Under the pieces are notes generated by a model. It was not told the DNA's origin and did no database searches. It was given only the letters and a program-made list of their open reading frames with translations. A stretch of 64,000 nt of DNA, from positions 496,001-560,000 of the forward strand of contig CALSOH010000001.1 in NCBI GenBank assembly GCA_943787925.1. The letters run 5' to 3'. The DNA is from TMED14 sp003507115. GTDB lineage: Bacteria; Bacteroidota; Bacteroidia; Flavobacteriales; Schleiferiaceae. Both the position numbers and the translations under genes were made by a program. Every line of letters starts with the position of its first letter. Position 1 is the stretch's first letter. Positions 60,097-64,000 of the stretch are shown in pieces.

Positions 60097-61694
60097 AGTT
60101 TCACCCTCAGTCCCACCAGGATACCCCGCTCGCCCGCCGCGTGCTCACGCTGCGCGAAGGGGCTTTTGCGGGCTCGCCACATCTGCAGGGGTTAAGTGAT
60201 GCCTTTATCGAAGCGCGTGCAGTGGGTTACGCACCGGAGTCCCGCGCCACGCTGGTGGCCGTTCTGCGCGACCAGTACGCTGCACAGGGATTGACGGATG
60301 GCCAAGAAGCACAGCTTCAAGCGCTGGCGCAACCGGGCGCGGTGACCATGACCTGTGGGCATCAGCTTGTCTTGGGTGGTGGCCCCCTGTATGTGCATAG
60401 CAAGATTCGGGAAGTGGCCGCACTCAGCACGCAATGGGTGGTCCCCGTGCGCCCCGTCGTACCCGTATTTTGGATGGCCACAGAAGACCACGATGTGGAA
60501 GAAATTCGGCATATCTCTTTTGAAGGGAAGCGCTACAGCATGCCGCTTGCCTACGAAGGTTGGGCGACAGGGTGCATTCCGTCCGAGGCCGTGCTGCCCG
60601 TCATCGCGGCGATCGAGAAGGATTGGGGTGCCCACGGCGCATTGGCCGAGCAAATTCAAATCCTTAAGACGTCCTACCTTCCAGGAGAAACTTTGGCCGA
60701 TGCTACGCGCCGAATGATGGCCCACTGGCATCCCTCGGTGCTCTGCTTGGACGCTTCGGATGCTCGCTTGAAGGCTTTGGCCGCTGAGCTGTGGACGGAT
60801 GAAATCCAGCACCAGCGCATGTTTTCAACGCAGAACGATGCGCCATGGACGGCACAAGGCTGGGAGCCGCCCGTGGACGTCAAGCCTTCGACGCTCTTTT
60901 TGCTCGAGAACGGGCATCGGACGCGCCTAGACTTCCTTGGAAAGGGAGCCTGGCAAGCGGGGTCACGCTCGATGCGCGAAGAAGAACTTCTGGCCCGGGT
61001 CCAAAACCAGCCCGAAACGCTCAGTCCCAATGCGATCCTGCGCCCCATCTACCAAGAGTGTATTCTTCCCAATGTCCTCTACGCAGGCGGAGCAGGGGAG
61101 ATGGAGTATTGGCTGCAGCTCATTCCCTATTTCCAGGACCGAGGCATGCCAGCCACTCGGATGCACTTGCGGACGTCCTTCGAATGGTGGCCGAACAGAT
61201 CCTGGCGCCAATGGCAGAAGCTTTCCGCCCTGGGACTATCCTACCACGCGACCATCGCAGAAGTACGCGAGGCGTGGCTAAAGGAGGACTCGGCCCCCCT
61301 GGCAGGAGAGCACCCCGTGACGAAGGCCATCTCAGCGCATATCCGAAGTGAGTACGGTAAATATTCTGATTTAGAGCGATCTGCAGAGTCTTGGTTAAAG
61401 CGAATATCCAAGGAGGAAGATCGAATGCGAGAACGGGCTCGACGCGCGGTTGTGCGTGCTCAGAGCGACCGTTGGCAGGCTTTTCTCACTGTCAAAGCGA
61501 CGCAATTTCCTGGCTCGGTGGAAAGTGGCGGGGCAGGGGCGATGCAAGAACGCACTTGGACGGCCTTAGACTTGGCCTACCACGTTGGCCAGCTTCCATT
61601 TGATGCCATGGAGGATGGGCTTGTGGCCCATCTTGATTTGAACAACGGAATGCCCTTTTTGTGGGCCTGGATGCTCCCTGATTCTGGGGAATAA
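60093..61694 (+). CDS. bshC: Bacillithiol synthase BshC
   Basis: 533 residues of the BshC (YllA) family, which adds cysteine to GlcN-malate in the last step of bacillithiol synthesis. Seen: VTMTCGHQLVLGGGPLYVHSKIREV, VPVFWMATEDHDVEEI, CILPNVLYAGGAGEMEYWLQL and the expected coiled-coil region (about 425-465). It shows that the organism uses bacillithiol as its thiol buffer. Coupled to the DUF4294 gene by an ATGA overlap. Confidence 0.95.
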   Translation: MKFHPQSHQDTPLARRVLTLREGAFAGSPHLQGLSDAFIEARAVGYAPESRATLVAVLRDQYAAQGLTDGQEAQLQALAQPGAVTMTCGHQLVLGGGPLYVHSKIREVAALSTQWVVPVRPVVPVFWMATEDHDVEEIRHISFEGKRYSMPLAYEGWATGCIPSEAVLPVIAAIEKDWGAHGALAEQIQILKTSYLPGETLADATRRMMAHWHPSVLCLDASDARLKALAAELWTDEIQHQRMFSTQNDAPWTAQGWEPPVDVKPSTLFLLENGHRTRLDFLGKGAWQAGSRSMREEELLARVQNQPETLSPNAILRPIYQECILPNVLYAGGAGEMEYWLQLIPYFQDRGMPATRMHLRTSFEWWPNRSWRQWQKLSALGLSYHATIAEVREAWLKEDSAPLAGEHPVTKAISAHIRSEYGKYSDLERSAESWLKRISKEEDRMRERARRAVVRAQSDRWQAFLTVKATQFPGSVESGGAGAMQERTWTALDLAYHVGQLPFDAMEDGLVAHLDLNNGMPFLWAWMLPDSGE

Positions 61695-61744
61695 CCTTGT
61701 TGAAAAAGGCCATTTTTCATGGCCCAAGCCCTGTGGATGCGAAG

Positions 61745-61752
61745 TATCTTTG
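61745..61752 (+). promoter_or_regulatory. -7 promoter box of guaA, near-leaderless
   Basis: TATCTTTG (exact) ends 6 bases before the guaA ATG at 61759. Confidence 0.55.
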
Positions 61753-61758
61753 TTGTCC

Positions 61759-63288
61759 ATGCAAGATGCCATTCTCATCCTCGATTTTGGTTCCCAGTAC
61801 ACGCAGCTCATAGCACGCCGTGTTCGTGAACTCCAGGTATACTGTGAAATTCATCCCTTCCACCACATTCCGGCGAATTGGGCGGATTTTAAGGCCATTA
61901 TTTTGAGCGGTTCACCCTTCTCCACCTTGGAAGAGGGCGCTCCCCATCCCGACTTAACCCCGATGCTGGGCACGTTGCCCATTTTAGGAGTGTGCTATGG
62001 AGCGCAGTTCTTGGCCAAAACCCGTGGTGGAAAGGTTGCGCGCTCGACCCACCGTGAATACGGCCGGGCCAACATGGCGGCGGTAGAAGGGGAGTCGCGT
62101 TTGCTCAAAGGGGTGCCCGTGGGATCCTGCGTATGGATGAGCCATGGCGACACGATTGTTGCGCTGCCGGATCATGCCGTCGTCGAGGGCTCCACGGCCG
62201 ATGTCCACGTAGCGGCCTATCGCTTCCAAGGCGAAGAGACCTACGGCATCCAATTCCACCCCGAAGTCCACCACTCGGAGCACGGGGTGCAACTCTTGAA
62301 AAACTTTGTCTACGACATTGCGGGATGCAGCGCTAGCTGGACCCCGGATGCCTTCATCGAAAGCACGGTAGATGCTTTGCGCGCTCAGATTGGCGAGGGC
62401 AAGGTGGTTTTGGGATTGAGCGGGGGTGTGGACAGCACCGTCGCCGCCATGCTGCTCAAAGAAGCAATTGGCGACCGCTTGTACTGCATTTTCGTGAACA
62501 ACGGATTGCTGCGGAAGAATGAATACGATTCGGTTCTCACCCAGTATGCAGGCCTCGGCCTCCACGTCAAAGGCGTGGATGCTTCCGCGGATTTCTATGC
62601 AGCCCTCGATAACCAAGAGGAGCCCGAAGCTAAGCGCAAAGCCATTGGCCGCGTGTTTATTGAAGTATTTGACCGAGAAGCCATGGCCATTTCGGGCGTG
62701 GAATTCTTAGGTCAAGGCACCATTTACCCAGACGTGATTGAATCCGTTTCGGTCAATGGACCTTCCGTGACCATCAAATCCCACCACAACGTGGGCGGCT
62801 TGCCGGATTTCATGAAGCTCTCAGTTGTTGAACCTTTACGTTCACTCTTCAAAGACGAAGTGCGTCGAGTAGGGAAGGCCTTGGGCTTGTCGCCGTCGTT
62901 GCTAGGACGTCATCCTTTCCCTGGGCCGGGCTTGGCTATCCGCATTTTGGGATCGATTACGCCGGAGCGCGTGAAAATTCTCCAAGAAGTAGACCACATT
63001 TTCATCCAAGGCTTGCGGGATGCCGGACTCTACGATGAGGTTTGGCAAGCAGGTGCTATCCTGCTGCCTGTCAAGTCGGTGGGGGTCATGGGCGACGAGC
63101 GCACCTACGAGCAAGTGGTAGCCTTGCGTGCCGTTCAGAGCACCGATGGCATGACGGCGGATTGGGTCCATTTGCCCTATGAATTTTTGGCCCGAATTTC
63201 GAATAGCATTATCAACAACGTCCGGGGCGTAAACCGCGTGGTCTACGACATCAGCAGCAAGCCCCCCGCAACCATTGAATGGGAATAA
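61759..63288 (+). CDS. guaA: GMP synthase (glutamine-hydrolysing)
   Basis: 509 residues. The N-terminal class I glutamine amidotransferase has ILGVCYGAQFLA (nucleophile Cys) and QFHPEVHHSEHG (His and Glu). The ATP-pyrophosphatase domain has the PP loop GLSGGVDSTVAAMLL, and the dimerisation domain ends NRVVYDISSKPPATIEWE, the universal GuaA ending. It converts XMP to GMP. Start is the ATG after the -7 box. It overlaps the following gene by 10 bases. Confidence 0.98.
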   Translation: MQDAILILDFGSQYTQLIARRVRELQVYCEIHPFHHIPANWADFKAIILSGSPFSTLEEGAPHPDLTPMLGTLPILGVCYGAQFLAKTRGGKVARSTHREYGRANMAAVEGESRLLKGVPVGSCVWMSHGDTIVALPDHAVVEGSTADVHVAAYRFQGEETYGIQFHPEVHHSEHGVQLLKNFVYDIAGCSASWTPDAFIESTVDALRAQIGEGKVVLGLSGGVDSTVAAMLLKEAIGDRLYCIFVNNGLLRKNEYDSVLTQYAGLGLHVKGVDASADFYAALDNQEEPEAKRKAIGRVFIEVFDREAMAISGVEFLGQGTIYPDVIESVSVNGPSVTIKSHHNVGGLPDFMKLSVVEPLRSLFKDEVRRVGKALGLSPSLLGRHPFPGPGLAIRILGSITPERVKILQEVDHIFIQGLRDAGLYDEVWQAGAILLPVKSVGVMGDERTYEQVVALRAVQSTDGMTADWVHLPYEFLARISNSIINNVRGVNRVVYDISSKPPATIEWE

Positions 63289-64000
63289 GAACCCTCTTTT
63301 TCACTGCGCTGCTGGCCGTCACTTCGGCGGTCCAGGGTCAAGTTCTTTTGGCGGATAGCGCCCTCACCATTCCGCGTCAAACGTGGATCGTGGCCTTGCC
63401 CTTTGAGTTGGCCGTCGACTCCACGGAGGCCTTTGCGTTTGAAGCCCCTCGATTGACCATGAACAATCGGATGGCCGTCCAGTTTTACACCGGCCTCCGA
63501 GCGGGGGTAGATTCTCTGAACCGGGCGGGATTTGACATACATCTCGTGTTGGCGGAGCATGTGGAAGCGACCAATACCTTCCGTATGGAGGTGAATGGTT
63601 TTTTGGTGACCTATACGCCCGAGGCTTTTATGGCGCAGATCAGTCGTCAAGCGCTCTGCAAAATGGGGGAATGCAAGATCATTGGACCCTTCCGAGGTGA
63701 AGCCAGCGAAGTCTTAGCTTCCCTCTCTCAAGGCGTCCCCGTCATCAACCCGGTTTCGCGGAAAGTCGATGTCGAAGGGAGGCCCTATCTCATTGCCGCG
63801 GCCTCCATGCGCACGGCAGAAATTTCGCGTTTGGCGGAGCGGGCCGTGGCGGCGCAAAAAATGGCCCCTCAGAGCCGAACGGTGTTGCTGCTGGACGGAA
63901 GTGCCAATGATGCCGCATTTTTGGAGGCGTATACGGTTGCGGGAGGAAATACGGCCGACTTGGTCAAAAAGAATTATCAAGGGGGAGCCGTCTTGGATGC
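63279..64000 (+). CDS. Exported periplasmic binding-like protein (3' end off window)
   Basis: 240 residues visible, open at the window edge. Signal peptide MGIRTLFFTALLAVTSAVQGQ, then TIPRQTWIVALPFELAVD and VQFYTGLRAGVDSLNRAGFDIHLVLAEHV, which is the layout of type 1 periplasmic binding folds (Leu/Ile/Val-binding or LpoA-like). In flavobacteria a LysM/binding-fold lipoprotein commonly follows guaA, and this gene probably corresponds to it, but no LysM domain lies in the visible part. It starts inside guaA (10-base overlap). Confidence 0.75.
   Translation, partial: MGIRTLFFTALLAVTSAVQGQVLLADSALTIPRQTWIVALPFELAVDSTEAFAFEAPRLTMNNRMAVQFYTGLRAGVDSLNRAGFDIHLVLAEHVEATNTFRMEVNGFLVTYTPEAFMAQISRQALCKMGECKIIGPFRGEASEVLASLSQGVPVINPVSRKVDVEGRPYLIAAASMRTAEISRLAERAVAAQKMAPQSRTVLLLDGSANDAAFLEAYTVAGGNTADLVKKNYQGGAVLD

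Noticed and set aside
1..64000. Mobile elements, prophage, CRISPR or defence islands
   Set aside because: No transposase, integrase, terminal repeats, repeat-spacer pattern or restriction genes were seen; tRNA genes have no attached integrase or 3' duplications.

Overview
The window reads as chromosomal DNA of a GC-rich member of the Bacteroidota, most likely the Flavobacteriales. The evidence is the promoter style (TAnnTTTG -7 boxes, no Shine-Dalgarno pattern), Bacteroidota gene neighbourhoods (rpmB-rpmG-DUF4295-ftsY, zapA-rny, guaA followed by a periplasmic binding-like gene), TonB receptors with carboxypeptidase-like domains, DnaE fused to a proofreading exonuclease, DUF4294, DUF2911 and NamZ families, and bacillithiol synthesis (BshC). 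It is almost entirely housekeeping DNA: no insertion sequence, integrase, phage gene or CRISPR array was seen, and no stretch over about 200 bases lacks a gene or RNA.

Layout. 1-16.6 kb: glycosylasparaginase (partial), cutC, a secreted unknown, cdd, cinA, the rpmB-rpmG-DUF4295 operon, ftsY-amn-rimO, then a tightly coupled run dnaE / MORN-repeat protein / mnmA / subtilase / nitronate monooxygenase. 16.6-19.9 kb (minus): trxA followed by a complete GDP-heptose set (HddC-GmhB fusion, HddA, GmhA). 19.9-28.3 kb: Kazal lipoprotein, tiny membrane protein, tRNA-Asp, ABC permease, NamZ-type muramidase, TonB receptor, DUF2911 protein, htpG. 28.4-30.1 kb: CrtA-like and AlkB-like oxygenases. 30.1-33.9 kb (minus): late histidine degradation (hutI, hutG, ftcD) plus an SDR. 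34-43 kb: aroC, dicarboxylate symporter, OmpA/PD40 protein, rplS-trmD-2OG oxygenase, fused 2-oxoacid dehydrogenase E1. 43-45 kb: tRNA-Val, msrB, tRNA-Lys and tRNA-Leu, aroK. 45.4-54 kb: PRTase/methyltransferase/rlmD, rocD, a TonB receptor/M23 peptidase operon. 54-64 kb: zapA-rny, a KdsC-like phosphatase with a transaldolase-CBS fusion, accC-DUF4294-bshC, guaA and a partial binding protein.

Four signals stand out. (1) At many genes a TAnnTTTG -7 box lies only 3-6 bases before the start codon, so the mRNA should begin at or next to AUG; leaderless transcription looks common here. (2) A transaldolase/fructose-6-phosphate-aldolase domain with altered catalytic positions is fused to a CBS pair of the KdsD type and overlaps a KdsC-like phosphatase gene, which suggests an uncharacterised sugar-phosphate route. 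(3) The GDP-heptose pathway is packed into three genes behind trxA. (4) Single-base indels, nearly all insertions, cluster between 29.3 and 42.9 kb (alkB, SDR, hutI, aroC, E1, a small gene) while the other roughly 50 kb has none; I read this mainly as local sequence or assembly error and annotate the affected genes across the breaks.
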